DNA of 64,000 nucleotides from assembly GCF_042850985.1 (NCBI RefSeq), contig NZ_AP031415.1:1488001-1552000 (forward strand), written 5' to 3'. Numbering within the stretch: position 1 is the first letter of the stretch; every line of letters starts with the position of its first letter. The stretch comes from Allocoprobacillus sp002160865. GTDB lineage: Bacteria > Bacillota_I > Bacilli_A > Erysipelotrichales > Coprobacillaceae. The notes under the pieces are model-generated. The model had not been told where the DNA came from. It saw only the letters and a program-made list of their open reading frames with translations, and did no database searches. Positions 43,506 through 52,309 of this stretch are shown piece by piece. The position numbers and the translations under genes were made by a program.

Positions 43506-45636
43506 ATTTATAACCTTTCAAATATCTAAAAATAAGTTTTTGATACCATTTTAAGGATTGATCATATTGAATGATCCATTGTTTATATAAATGATAAAAA
43601 TGTTGCCATTCTTCATGAGTTAAAACATGTGAAGAATACTTAGCTTTATAAGCAATTGACTTTAAATCACCGTCATTTATAAAATGGTGTGGACTCAACT
43701 TCAATAAAGTTTTATAATAAATCAAAACTTTTTTGTTTGTGTTCATATGCCTTGTTTTCATTTTTAACCAATGTGTTGAAAGATAGCGATACATCAAAAT
43801 GAAAACAACGATACCTGCTATAACAACAAACATATAAACATAAGTATAAGATGATGATTGTGATGGTGTTGGTGTATCAACAGTTTCATTTTGGACTGGA
43901 TCATCTTCTGGTTGTGTTGTTGTAGGATTATTTGTATTGGTATTGGTCTGATTCTGTTGAGCATTTTCATCAAGAATCTGACTAATCCCTTCAATATGAC
44001 CAGATGGTGTCATTTCATAAGGAATCCAGCCTTTTTGACTCTCATAAACCTCTATCCATGCATGTGAGCGATATTCTGGGATTTTGGCCTCTCCATTATG
44101 AAAATCACTTTCTTGCATAGTATATCCACGTACAAAACGTGTAGGAATATTCATCTCTCTTAATAATAATGCTCCTGCAGTCGCAAAATGAGTGCAGCTT
44201 CCTTTATGATTTTCAAAGAGGAAATATTCTACAAAATCCTGATTGGAAGGCAATGTTCCGGCATTTAAATCATATTCTGCTTGACGAGATAAAAGCTCTC
44301 GAACTTGTTCAACAACGAAAGGAATATTCGTAGATGAAGAATCAATATCATTTTCTTCTAACAGATTTGTAAGTGACTCATCAAGTTCTTCGGGAACATC
44401 CAAATATTGTTGATAAACATATTCTTCATAAGTTTCGTCAAAATTATCCGGAACAAAGAACACTCCTTCCTCTAACTCCATTTGAGAATCATCTTCATAA
44501 CTATAAACAGAATAAAACTGTTCATCTGTTTTTTCTATATAGGAATCATAATATACAGTATGTTGTTGATATTGATCGATGAAATAATAAGGAATAAATT
44601 GAAAATCATAATCTTTTTGAGGTGTAATTTGAAGCGAGGTAATGCTTGGAATGGAATTAGCCATGAGCCATTCACTATACATTGTTAATGAGGGGCTATT
44701 TTCAAAGTTTTCTGACACTTCATGCCATTCATTATCACTATAATTGGCAAGTGAATAAGCTCTTAAATAAGATGAAAAAGGAATTTCTGAATGCACAGTC
44801 AAAGCCAGGCTATCATCAAGACGAATATTGCCTGAAGGTAATGTTCCATCAATATCTCGACTCATACCTGTTTGATTAAACACGTTCAGTGGATTCCCTT
44901 GTCCCCTAGAAACCCAGTCTATGATTTGAGATAGAACCGAAGATGATTCTTGTTGAAACAAAGGATTTGTTTCTAAATAGGAAGATGCTATAAAGGACAT
45001 CACACATAAAAATAAAATGATTACTATTTTTAATGGATATTGTTTTTGTTGATGTTTTAAAGCTATCGTTATTATAAATTCATAACAAATAAAAATAATA
45101 AAAGCATAACTTTCTTGAAAAGACAGCTCATGTTGAATAAAAACAGGAAACATAAACAAAAGAATCATACCTATTATTTTAAAAAATGAAAGTTGTTTAT
45201 TGCTGATTAAAGAAACAATAAAATAAATTATAGGCAAACCCATTAAAAGCATAATGAGTTGATAAAACATATCACGTGTATAAAACTCCAATGGTAATAA
45301 CTCATTAAAATTTAAAAAATAATCAAATTCAATAACAGCTTGAAGTTCATGTATAAAGTATTGTAACTCTATGGGATACAATACTAATAATAGAATAATC
45401 AAAACAATAAAAATAATGACACATATTTTTTGTGGTAACTTCTGATACTTTTGATAATAGAAATAAAATCCTATTCCTATAACATATAAAAGCACAAGGC
45501 TCAACCAGATAGACTCTGGAAAATATAAAGAGTGAGCATAATTTCCCAGTACTCCTATACATCCTAAAGCCATCATCAAAAAATCAATCATAAAAGCAAT
45601 GTATTTTGAAATGTGACTCCCATTTGTTTTTCTCAT
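43504..45636 (-). CDS. Membrane transglutaminase-like protein (TgpA-type)
   Basis: A 710-residue membrane protein. Six or seven helices occupy about 10-235, followed by an extracellular part with a transglutaminase-like core: Cys near 480 in KGSCTHFATAGALLL, His near 525 in YRSHAWIEVY, and Glu in IPYEMTPS at the third position, where Asp is usual. A Thr/Asn-rich linker (570-595) leads to a last helix (about 598-618) and a cytoplasmic DUF4129-like tail. Start 45636 has GGAGGTG upstream and overlaps the DUF58 gene by 4 nt. Part of the conserved MoxR-DUF58-transglutaminase trio, of unclear role. Confidence 0.9.
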   Translation of the reverse strand: MRKTNGSHISKYIAFMIDFLMMALGCIGVLGNYAHSLYFPESIWLSLVLLYVIGIGFYFYYQKYQKLPQKICVIIFIVLIILLLVLYPIELQYFIHELQAVIEFDYFLNFNELLPLEFYTRDMFYQLIMLLMGLPIIYFIVSLISNKQLSFFKIIGMILLFMFPVFIQHELSFQESYAFIIFICYEFIITIALKHQQKQYPLKIVIILFLCVMSFIASSYLETNPLFQQESSSVLSQIIDWVSRGQGNPLNVFNQTGMSRDIDGTLPSGNIRLDDSLALTVHSEIPFSSYLRAYSLANYSDNEWHEVSENFENSPSLTMYSEWLMANSIPSITSLQITPQKDYDFQFIPYYFIDQYQQHTVYYDSYIEKTDEQFYSVYSYEDDSQMELEEGVFFVPDNFDETYEEYVYQQYLDVPEELDESLTNLLEENDIDSSSTNIPFVVEQVRELLSRQAEYDLNAGTLPSNQDFVEYFLFENHKGSCTHFATAGALLLREMNIPTRFVRGYTMQESDFHNGEAKIPEYRSHAWIEVYESQKGWIPYEMTPSGHIEGISQILDENAQQNQTNTNTNNPTTTQPEDDPVQNETVDTPTPSQSSSYTYVYMFVVIAGIVVFILMYRYLSTHWLKMKTRHMNTNKKVLIYYKTLLKLSPHHFINDGDLKSIAYKAKYSSHVLTHEEWQHFYHLYKQWIIQYDQSLKWYQKLIFRYLKGYK

Positions 45637-46595
45637 TGATGATGCACCTCCAGATTTTGACCGTGTATGAAACAATAAGAACGTGGCATCAAAGAAAAAT
45701 CTAATGATTCTATAGGATTTTTCATAATCCATTTGATAGAAACAAGAAGTTTATCTAAAGAATCAACAAACTGTACTTGTAATGGATCATGAGAAGATGT
45801 CACAATCTCAAAAGTTTTATTAGTTTTTAATAAAGATACACACATTGAATAAAAATAATCAAACTGTTCATCATAAAAATCATTATTTTCTTTATACTCC
45901 ATCATCAAAAGCCATCTTTCTTGAAGGGGTTCACTGCCAACTTTCACAAGAAATTCTTGAAACTTCGATGACATATTCCAATGAATATGTTTTAATTCAT
46001 CTCCTTCACGATAAGATCTGATTTCAAAAATTTCACTATAATCATCACCCTTTTGATGATTCAATGGGTGATCTTCTTGTCTTTCATACATATGCACTTG
46101 TTGTAACATTATATCAACAGGATAATAGTGTGGCATAACATCAAATGATTTTTGCAAAGATACTTTTTTGGTCACCGAAAAACATTGAAGTAAATCAAAA
46201 CATTTGATGCGATTGACTTGAATGATATAATGTCCACAATGAGGGCAAGCAATGGTTACATCTTGTTTTTGATCATCAAGAGTCATATGTTCTTTGGTCA
46301 CTATCTTGGAAAAAGCATCTATAATCTGATAATCAATCACAATTTTGCCACAATCAATAGGCGTGTGACTTTGACGATAAAAACTCACAGTCACATTTTC
46401 ATCACGTAAACAATAATGGGGCTGTATTTCCATTGTTATGGTTGTTTTTCGCATAGGAATGATACTTAAGAGCAAACATAACACTAACAAACTTAAAAAC
46501 ATGAAAAACAATAAAAATGAAAAATATCCTAAGACAAAAAACCAGAGTAAATATAAAAAGATTAAAAAAACAAGATATTTGATAAGATTTTTCAT
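45633..46595 (-). CDS. DUF58 domain protein
   Basis: A 320-residue protein with two N-terminal membrane helices (about 5-45) and a C-terminal DUF58 segment near 190-215 (SEIFEIRSYREGDELKHIHWNMSSK), the family hallmark. It lacks an evident MIDAS motif. Such proteins accompany MoxR ATPases and transglutaminase-like membrane proteins; the trio is thought to assemble or modify an envelope component. It overlaps its neighbours by 4 nt at both ends, so all three genes are translated together. Confidence 0.92.
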   Translation of the reverse strand: MKNLIKYLVFLIFLYLLWFFVLGYFSFLLFFMFLSLLVLCLLLSIIPMRKTTITMEIQPHYCLRDENVTVSFYRQSHTPIDCGKIVIDYQIIDAFSKIVTKEHMTLDDQKQDVTIACPHCGHYIIQVNRIKCFDLLQCFSVTKKVSLQKSFDVMPHYYPVDIMLQQVHMYERQEDHPLNHQKGDDYSEIFEIRSYREGDELKHIHWNMSSKFQEFLVKVGSEPLQERWLLMMEYKENNDFYDEQFDYFYSMCVSLLKTNKTFEIVTSSHDPLQVQFVDSLDKLLVSIKWIMKNPIESLDFSLMPRSYCFIHGQNLEVHHQ

Positions 46596-47527
46596 ACTTT
46601 AAACTGTGGTTCTCCAATTATCTTTAAGATTTCAGCTATGATTTGATGTGCAGATATTTTATTCATTTTCGCATCATATGTCAAAATCAGACGATGTGCT
46701 AAAATCATTGGAGCCACATATTGAATATCTTGTGGAATTACATAATCACGTTCATTTAAAAAAGCATAGGCTTTAGCTGTTTTCATCAATGCAAGTGATC
46801 CTCGAGGTGATGCTCCCTGTTCAACTTGAGAATGTGTTCTAGTGGCTGTAATTATTTGCATAATATAATGATAAATATCATCATGAACATAAACACGATC
46901 AATCTTTTGTTGATATTGTAAAATTGTATCTGGTGTTAATACTGGTTGAATATCATCGAGTGGATTAGATGTTTGACGTTTTTTCATGATATCTATTTCT
47001 TCCTGAAATTGTGGATAACCCAAACTCAAACAGCTCATAAAACGGTCCATTTGAGAATCAGGCAACAATTGTGTTCCTGCTGAACCATAAGGATTTTGGG
47101 TTGCGATAACACAAAAAGGTTGTGGCAAAGTATAAGTTTTCCCATCCACTGTCATTTGTCCTTCTTCCATCAATTCCAATAAAGCCGCCTGTGTCTTACT
47201 TGATGTTCGATTCATTTCATCAGCTAAAAGCAAATGACAAAAAGCAATTCCTTCTTTATATTCAAACTGTTGTGTTTGGGGATTATACATTGTAAATCCA
47301 ACAATATCACTTGGCATAATATCCGGTGTTAATTGAATACGATGATAATCCATTTGTAAGCATCTAGATAAAGCTAATGCTAAATTTGTTTTCCCTACAC
47401 CTGGAATATCTTCTAATAAAATATGACCCTTGGAAAGGAGTGTCACAAATATCTTCATAATCACTTCATCTTTTCCAATAACAGCTTTTTTGATTTCTTG
47501 TATAGCCTGTTTAATTTCTTGATTCAT
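46592..47527 (-). CDS. MoxR family AAA+ ATPase
   Basis: A 311-residue chaperone-like ATPase. Walker A GVGKTN is at 43-48 in LLEDIPGVGKTNLA, Walker B in CHLLLADEMNRTSSKTQAALLELMEE, and sensor 1 in FCVIATQNPYGSAGTQLLPDSQMDRF. RGSLALMKTAKAYAFLNERDYV is the lid domain. First gene of the MoxR-DUF58-transglutaminase operon; AGGTGA precedes the ATG. Its client is presumably the DUF58 or transglutaminase protein. Confidence 0.95.
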   Translation of the reverse strand: MNQEIKQAIQEIKKAVIGKDEVIMKIFVTLLSKGHILLEDIPGVGKTNLALALSRCLQMDYHRIQLTPDIMPSDIVGFTMYNPQTQQFEYKEGIAFCHLLLADEMNRTSSKTQAALLELMEEGQMTVDGKTYTLPQPFCVIATQNPYGSAGTQLLPDSQMDRFMSCLSLGYPQFQEEIDIMKKRQTSNPLDDIQPVLTPDTILQYQQKIDRVYVHDDIYHYIMQIITATRTHSQVEQGASPRGSLALMKTAKAYAFLNERDYVIPQDIQYVAPMILAHRLILTYDAKMNKISAHQIIAEILKIIGEPQFKV

Positions 47528-47590
47528 TTTTTCACCTCATTCTTTTTATTAGTATAACAGATATCTCCTCATTACAAAATAGAGAGATAA

Positions 47591-47624
47591 AAAAAGGAAA
47601 TCTATTTTTCATAGATTTCCTTTT
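47591..47624 (-). terminator. Terminator after ArsC/Spx-like gene
   Basis: A 14-bp stem (47592-47605 / 47611-47624) with a 5-nt loop and a T-run on the minus strand. The stop codon at 47602-47604 is inside the stem. Confidence 0.88.
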
Positions 47625-47943
47625 GATAACCAATATAAATATTTTGATTATCCACAAGAATTGGACGTTTGATCAGCATTCCATTTTGTGATAACAGCAA
47701 TGCCGCTTCCTGTTCACTCATATCTTTTATTTTTTCTTTTAAATTCATTTCACGATAAACTTTACCAGATGTATTGAAGAATGGTTTGATTCCTTGCCCT
47801 TTTTGTTGTATCCAATGAAGTAATTCTTCTTGACTTGGAGTTTCTTGAACAATATCCCTTAATTCAATATCAAGACCTTGTTCTTTTAATTTTTTTAAAG
47901 CTTTTAAACACGTACTACAGCGTGGATAATAAATAAATTGCAT
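47602..47943 (-). CDS. ArsC/Spx-family thioredoxin-fold protein
   Basis: A 113-residue protein of the arsenate reductase/Spx superfamily. FIYYPRCSTCLKALKKL has a CxxC (Cys9, Cys12), and LLLSQNGMLIKRPILV is the conserved C-terminal block. It matches proteins annotated arsenate reductase family or YffB-like; whether it reduces arsenate or acts as a regulator like Spx is not clear, and no ars genes adjoin. Its ATG shares one base with the tex stop (TAATG), so it is co-translated with tex. Confidence 0.88.
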   Translation of the reverse strand: MQFIYYPRCSTCLKALKKLKEQGLDIELRDIVQETPSQEELLHWIQQKGQGIKPFFNTSGKVYREMNLKEKIKDMSEQEAALLLSQNGMLIKRPILVDNQNIYIGYQKEIYEK

Positions 47944-50096
47944 TATGCCACCTCCAATAAAGATAATGCGACTCTTTTTTTCTTTAAATCAATATCATAA
48001 ACATAAACATCTAAAATATCACCTACATGACAAATATCTAAAGCATGTTTCACTTTATGTGTAGACATTTTAGAAATATGAATTAAACCATCATTTTTTA
48101 GACCAATATCAACAAAAGCTCCAAAATCAACAACATTTCTAACAACCCCTTGTAATTTCATTCCTTTTTTCAAATCTTCAATTTTTAGGACATCTTTTCT
48201 CAAAACAGGAACGTTATATTCATCACGAGGAGAACGATGTGGCGAAACAAAAGCATCCAATAAATCTTTAACCAAATAAGAATCAAGGTGTAAATCCTCT
48301 TGAATTTGTTGCGTAGATGTTGTTTCAATCACTTCTTTAGCACGAGGTGTTCCAATATCTTCTTTATGAAGATGGAGATATTCTAATAGATGCATTGCAT
48401 CCTGATAATTATCAGGGTGAATGCTCGTTTCATCTAACTTTTCATTTCCCGATAAAATTCTTAAAAATCCTACTGCTAGTTCATATGTTTTATCGCCTAA
48501 TTTTTTTACATTTTTAATATCATGACGAGAAGTAAATTTCCCATGTTCCTCACGATATTTCACAATATTTTTGGCTGTTGTCATTGTCAGACCAGAAACA
48601 TATTGCAATAGTGATGGTGAAGCTGTATTAATGTTAACTCCTACTTGATTGACTACTTTTTCAACAACAAAATCTAATTGTTCTGTTAATTTCTTTTGAT
48701 TCATATCATGTTGATATTGCCCTACAGAAATCGCTTTGGGTTCAATCTTTACTAGTTCAGCCAATGGGTCTTGTAAACGTCTGGCAATAGATACAGCTGA
48801 TCTTTCTTCAACTTGATAATCAGGAAATTCTTCTTTTGCGATAGCACTTGCAGAATAAACACTTGCTCCAGCTTCTGATACAATCACATATTGAACATCG
48901 AGCTGATATTTTTTTATAAACTGAGCAATAAAACTTTCTGTTTCTCGACTTGCTGTTCCATTTCCAATCGCAATAATTTCAATTTGATATTTTTGAATCA
49001 TAGATAACAGTATTTTTTCATCTTTTGTATAATGATCCTTTGGAATAGTAATAAATACTTTATCGATATCTAATACCTTTCCTGTTGGATCAATCGCTGC
49101 CAATTTACAACCCGTTCTAAAAGCCGGATCGATTCCAAGCACAAATTTATCTTTCATAGGAGCCTGTAACAATAAATTTTCCAGATTAATAGAGAACACA
49201 TTTAATGCTTGTTCCTGTGCTTTTTCAGTCAACTCATGACGTATTTCTCTTTCTACAGAAGGAAAAATAAGACGTTTAAAAGCATCTTTAACAGTTTCTT
49301 CAATAAAACCTTGTAAAGAAGATTCACGTCTACGCATGACTCCTTGAACAATATATTGAATAAAACGTTCATCGTCAATTTCAATTGAAACAGTAAGTAC
49401 TTTTTCTTTTTCAGCACGATTGATGGCTAAAACACGATGGGAAGCAATATATTTAACTCTTTCTTGATAATCATAATACATTTCATAAATACCATCTTCT
49501 TCATCAGGATTTGTCTTTTTGACATGGGAAGTTAAGATTCCTGTTTTATATATCATATCTTTTGTGTATTTACGATAACGTGGTTCATCACTGATTTGTT
49601 CAGCAATAATATCTTGTGCTCCTTGAATAGCCTCATCAATACTAGAAACTTGTTCATTGATATACTTTTGCGCTTCTTTTTCTAAATCAAAAACTCTTGG
49701 TAACTTTAAAATAGCTTGAGCCAATGGTTCTAATCCTTTGGCTTTAGCCATCGTTGCCTTTGTTTTCTTTTTTTCTTTGAATGGTCTATAATAATCTTCA
49801 ACTTCACTTAATTTAGAAGCCTTAAGAATATTTTGTTTTAATTCTTCTGTCAACAAACCTTTTTCATCAATCAAACGGATAACATCATCTTTACGTTCTT
49901 GAAGATTTAACTGATATTCATAAACTTTTGAAATTTCTCTAATTTGATCTTCATTTAGACCTCCCGTTTTTTCTTTACGATAACGAGCAATAAAAGGAAC
50001 AGTTGCTCCATCCTCTAATAAAGATAAAACATTTTCTATCTGTTGATTGGAAATAGATAGTTGAATAGCTATTTTCTGTATAATTTCTTGATTCAT
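47943..50096 (-). CDS. tex: Tex family RNA-binding protein
   Basis: Nucleic-acid-binding protein linked to transcription (Spt6 homologue), 717 residues. The N-terminal HTH part contains GATVPFIARYRKEKTGGLNEDQ, the central YqgF-like domain VLGIDPAFRTGCKLAAID, then helix-hairpin-helix motifs near 485-545 and an S1 domain at 635-710 (GMKLQGVVRNVVDFGAFVDIG, DGLIHISKMS). ATG 50096 has GGAGGA upstream; longer frames run into the tRNA genes. It follows two tRNA-Leu genes by 47 nt and may share their transcript. Confidence 0.95.
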   Translation of the reverse strand: MNQEIIQKIAIQLSISNQQIENVLSLLEDGATVPFIARYRKEKTGGLNEDQIREISKVYEYQLNLQERKDDVIRLIDEKGLLTEELKQNILKASKLSEVEDYYRPFKEKKKTKATMAKAKGLEPLAQAILKLPRVFDLEKEAQKYINEQVSSIDEAIQGAQDIIAEQISDEPRYRKYTKDMIYKTGILTSHVKKTNPDEEDGIYEMYYDYQERVKYIASHRVLAINRAEKEKVLTVSIEIDDERFIQYIVQGVMRRRESSLQGFIEETVKDAFKRLIFPSVEREIRHELTEKAQEQALNVFSINLENLLLQAPMKDKFVLGIDPAFRTGCKLAAIDPTGKVLDIDKVFITIPKDHYTKDEKILLSMIQKYQIEIIAIGNGTASRETESFIAQFIKKYQLDVQYVIVSEAGASVYSASAIAKEEFPDYQVEERSAVSIARRLQDPLAELVKIEPKAISVGQYQHDMNQKKLTEQLDFVVEKVVNQVGVNINTASPSLLQYVSGLTMTTAKNIVKYREEHGKFTSRHDIKNVKKLGDKTYELAVGFLRILSGNEKLDETSIHPDNYQDAMHLLEYLHLHKEDIGTPRAKEVIETTSTQQIQEDLHLDSYLVKDLLDAFVSPHRSPRDEYNVPVLRKDVLKIEDLKKGMKLQGVVRNVVDFGAFVDIGLKNDGLIHISKMSTHKVKHALDICHVGDILDVYVYDIDLKKKRVALSLLEVA

Positions 50097-50112
50097 AAAA
50101 TCCTCCAATAAT

Positions 50113-50136
50113 AAAAAAACACATTGATAGACAATG
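50113..50136 (-). terminator. Possible terminator after tRNA-Leu(CAG)
   Basis: CATTG / CAATG stem (50122-50126 / 50132-50136), 5-nt loop, T-run on the minus strand. The stem is short, so read-through into tex is likely. Confidence 0.5.
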
Positions 50137-50143
50137 CTTAAAA

Positions 50144-50230
50144 TGGTGCATCTGATGAGATTCGAACTCACACGGAAATACTTCCACTACCGCCTGAAGA
50201 TAGCGTGTCTACCAATTCCACCACAGATGC
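50144..50230 (-). tRNA. tRNA-Leu (anticodon CAG)
   Basis: An 87-nt class II tRNA on the minus strand. Acceptor GCATCTG pairs with CAGATGC, followed by A and an encoded CCA. The D arm reads GGAATTGGTAGAC, the anticodon arm is CTATC-TTCAGGC-GGTAG (CAG at 34-36), the long variable arm GGAAGTATTTCC, and the T arm GTGAG-TTCGAAT-CTCAT. It decodes CUG. Confidence 0.95.
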
Positions 50231-50242
50231 AACAAAATAAAT

Positions 50243-50328
50243 TGGTGCAGGTGATGAGACTCGAACTCACACGGAAATACTTCCACTACCCCCTCAAGAT
50301 AGCGTGTCTACCATTCCACCACACCTGC
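50243..50328 (-). tRNA. tRNA-Leu (anticodon GAG)
   Basis: An 86-nt class II tRNA on the minus strand. Acceptor GCAGGTG pairs with CACCTGC, discriminator A, CCA encoded. Anticodon arm CTATC-TTGAGGG-GGTAG (GAG at 34-36), decoding CUC and CUU. The variable arm GGAAGTATTTCC and most of the body match the neighbouring tRNA-Leu, with a D loop one nt shorter. Confidence 0.95.
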
Positions 50329-50341
50329 ATTTAGCTTATAT

Positions 50342-50370
50342 ATTATAACAAAAATCCTATTTCTATGCAA
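50342..50370 (-). promoter_or_regulatory. Predicted promoter of the tRNA-Leu pair
   Basis: Minus strand TTGCAT (50370-50365), 17 nt, TATAAT (50347-50342), 13 nt before the first tRNA. Confidence 0.7.
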
Positions 50371-50371
50371 T

Positions 50372-50399
50372 AAGGAATAGAGAATTCACTCTATTCCTT
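50372..50399 (-). terminator. Terminator hairpin of pepV
   Basis: AAGGAATAGAG (50372-50382) pairs with CTCTATTCCTT (50389-50399), 6-nt loop. The stem includes the pepV stop; the T tract is weak. Confidence 0.7.
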
Positions 50400-51761
50400 A
50401 ATCAAATCGTATAATGCTTTTGCATAAATCGCTGTTGCTTTCATCAAATCATCAATAGATATTTCTTCGTTATTTTGATGAATTTTATTATCGCTGTCAG
50501 GAAATTCCACACCAAAAGCTACACAGTTTGGCATAGTCTTCGCATATGTTCCTCCACCAATCGCTTGTGGTTGATGTTCATGGTCACCTGTAAATTCAAC
50601 ATATGCATTATGCAATTTTTGAATCAGTTCACTTTGAGGGTCTACATATAATGCTTTTCCTAATTCATGTGTTTCTGTTAAAGAATAAGATTCCAGACAT
50701 TGATGCATCTTTTTTGTTAACTGCTCATCAGTTACTTCATGAGGAACTCGCATATCTAAAATCATACTGACATGTCCATCTTTATAATTAATAACACCTA
50801 AATTAACAGTGAGAGGACCCATTAATCCTGTATAAGCTATGCCAAGTTTCTTTCCATAACAATCTTCATAGAAGTATTGATCAATCAATTCAACAAGCTT
50901 ATTTTGTGATACTGTTTTTAAATAATGACACATATATACAGCTGCATTGATTCCCAACTCTGGTGTAGAAGCATGTGCAGATTTTCCTGTTAAAACTAGT
51001 TTTGTATGATTACCTTCTTCTTCAATATTACCTTCTAAATGATATTTTGATAAATAGGCTAAAAAAGATTCTTTATATTGTTTATATGATCCTATTAAGT
51101 AAGCCTCACAAACTTCTGGTACAATATTAGGTCTTGTGCCAGAATACAAACCAATTAAGTTATCTTTATCAATTGTTCCTGTGATTTTAAAATTAACCCC
51201 TGCTTTTTCTCCATAAACGACTGGAAATTCTGCATCTGGAGTGAATCCCATTGCAGGATAAGGCTTTTTTGTAAAATAATATTGCATACATTTAGAACCA
51301 TTTTCTTCATTACATCCAAAAATAATTCTTGTTTTCATTTTCACTGGCAACTTTAATTCGTGAATAATTTTAGCAGCATAGTAACCAGCTATTAATGGTC
51401 CTTTATCATCAGCTACACCTCGACCATATAGTTTTCCATTTTCTAATGTTGCCCCATAAGGTTCAGTATTCCATCCCTTAGCATTACATGGAACAACATC
51501 TAAATGTCCTAATATTCCAAATGTTTCCTCTTGATCTCCTATATCTATATGTCCTGCATAACCATCGACATTTTCACAGACAAAACCATCTCTTTTTCCA
51601 ATTTCTAACATAGCTTCTAAAGCTTCACGACACTTTTCTCCAAAAGGTTGACCTTCGTTAGCTGTTGTTTCATCTAAAACAGATGGTATTTGACATAATG
51701 TTTGAATATCTTCTATCATTGCATCTTTTCTTTTATATACTTCTTCTAAAAAATCTATCAT
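50391..51761 (-). CDS. pepV: Dipeptidase PepV (M20 family)
   Basis: Zinc dipeptidase that frees amino acids from dipeptides in the cytoplasm. It has 456 residues. GILGHLDVVP gives zinc ligand His86, GRGVADDKGP the bridging Asp119, CNEENGSKC Glu152-Glu153, and FTPDAEFPVVYGEKG the next Asp; IGGGTYAKTMPNCVAFG near the C-terminus is the PepV signature with the last ligand in IHQNNEEI. A GAGGTGA precedes the ATG. It is monocistronic. Confidence 0.95.
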   Translation of the reverse strand: MIDFLEEVYKRKDAMIEDIQTLCQIPSVLDETTANEGQPFGEKCREALEAMLEIGKRDGFVCENVDGYAGHIDIGDQEETFGILGHLDVVPCNAKGWNTEPYGATLENGKLYGRGVADDKGPLIAGYYAAKIIHELKLPVKMKTRIIFGCNEENGSKCMQYYFTKKPYPAMGFTPDAEFPVVYGEKAGVNFKITGTIDKDNLIGLYSGTRPNIVPEVCEAYLIGSYKQYKESFLAYLSKYHLEGNIEEEGNHTKLVLTGKSAHASTPELGINAAVYMCHYLKTVSQNKLVELIDQYFYEDCYGKKLGIAYTGLMGPLTVNLGVINYKDGHVSMILDMRVPHEVTDEQLTKKMHQCLESYSLTETHELGKALYVDPQSELIQKLHNAYVEFTGDHEHQPQAIGGGTYAKTMPNCVAFGVEFPDSDNKIHQNNEEISIDDLMKATAIYAKALYDLIKE

Positions 51762-51860
51762 TTCTCATTCACCTCTCAATTATTATAGCAAACATTTTCA
51801 ATAAAAGGATACTTTTTATAAAAAAAATGCTATGATATATAAAATGGAGGGAATAAATAC

Positions 51861-52283
51861 ATGGAAAATATCAAATTTCATATTACTGTCAAAGCAATTG
51901 TCATTTATCATCAGAAAATACTTATTTTAAAAAGAGTTCGTCCATCTAGTGATGGATTAGGTTATTGGGAACTTCCGGGTGGTGGATTAGAATATGGAGA
52001 AACACCTCATGAAGCATTAATAAGAGAGCTAAAAGAAGAAACAGGTTTAGATATTAAAATTATTAAACCCGTTTATACTTTTACTGCTATTCGTCCAGAT
52101 TATCAAACTGTTGGTATTGGATTTCTTACCATACCGACAAACGATCATGTTCAATTATCTCATGAACATACAGATTACCAATTTGTATCAAGTACAGAAT
52201 TACTTCAGTATATTGATAAAAAAATTTATGATGATATCATCATGACACTTAAAGAATACGAATCAATGCATATTGAAGATTAA
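51861..52283 (+). CDS. Nudix hydrolase
   Basis: A 140-residue pyrophosphohydrolase of the MutT/ADP-ribose type. The Nudix box runs from Gly41 to Leu63: G-x5-E (GGLEYGE), then REL-x-EE-x-GL with REx-x-EE at 55-60. The start HITVKAIVIYHQKILILKRV is the usual first strand. The substrate cannot be told from the sequence. AATGGAGGG precedes the ATG. Confidence 0.92.
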   Translation: MENIKFHITVKAIVIYHQKILILKRVRPSSDGLGYWELPGGGLEYGETPHEALIRELKEETGLDIKIIKPVYTFTAIRPDYQTVGIGFLTIPTNDHVQLSHEHTDYQFVSSTELLQYIDKKIYDDIIMTLKEYESMHIED

Positions 52284-52309
52284 AAAATCAAGGTTACCCT
52301 TGATTTTTT
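52282..52309. terminator. Bidirectional terminator, Nudix / surface operon
   Basis: AAAAAATCAAGG (52282-52293) pairs with CCTTGATTTTTT (52298-52309) around TTAC. It includes parts of both stop codons. Confidence 0.9.

Noticed and set aside
47602..47943. Dedicated arsenic-resistance gene arsC
   Set aside because: No arsR, arsB or acr3 neighbours; it is co-translated with tex and fits the broad ArsC/Spx family only.
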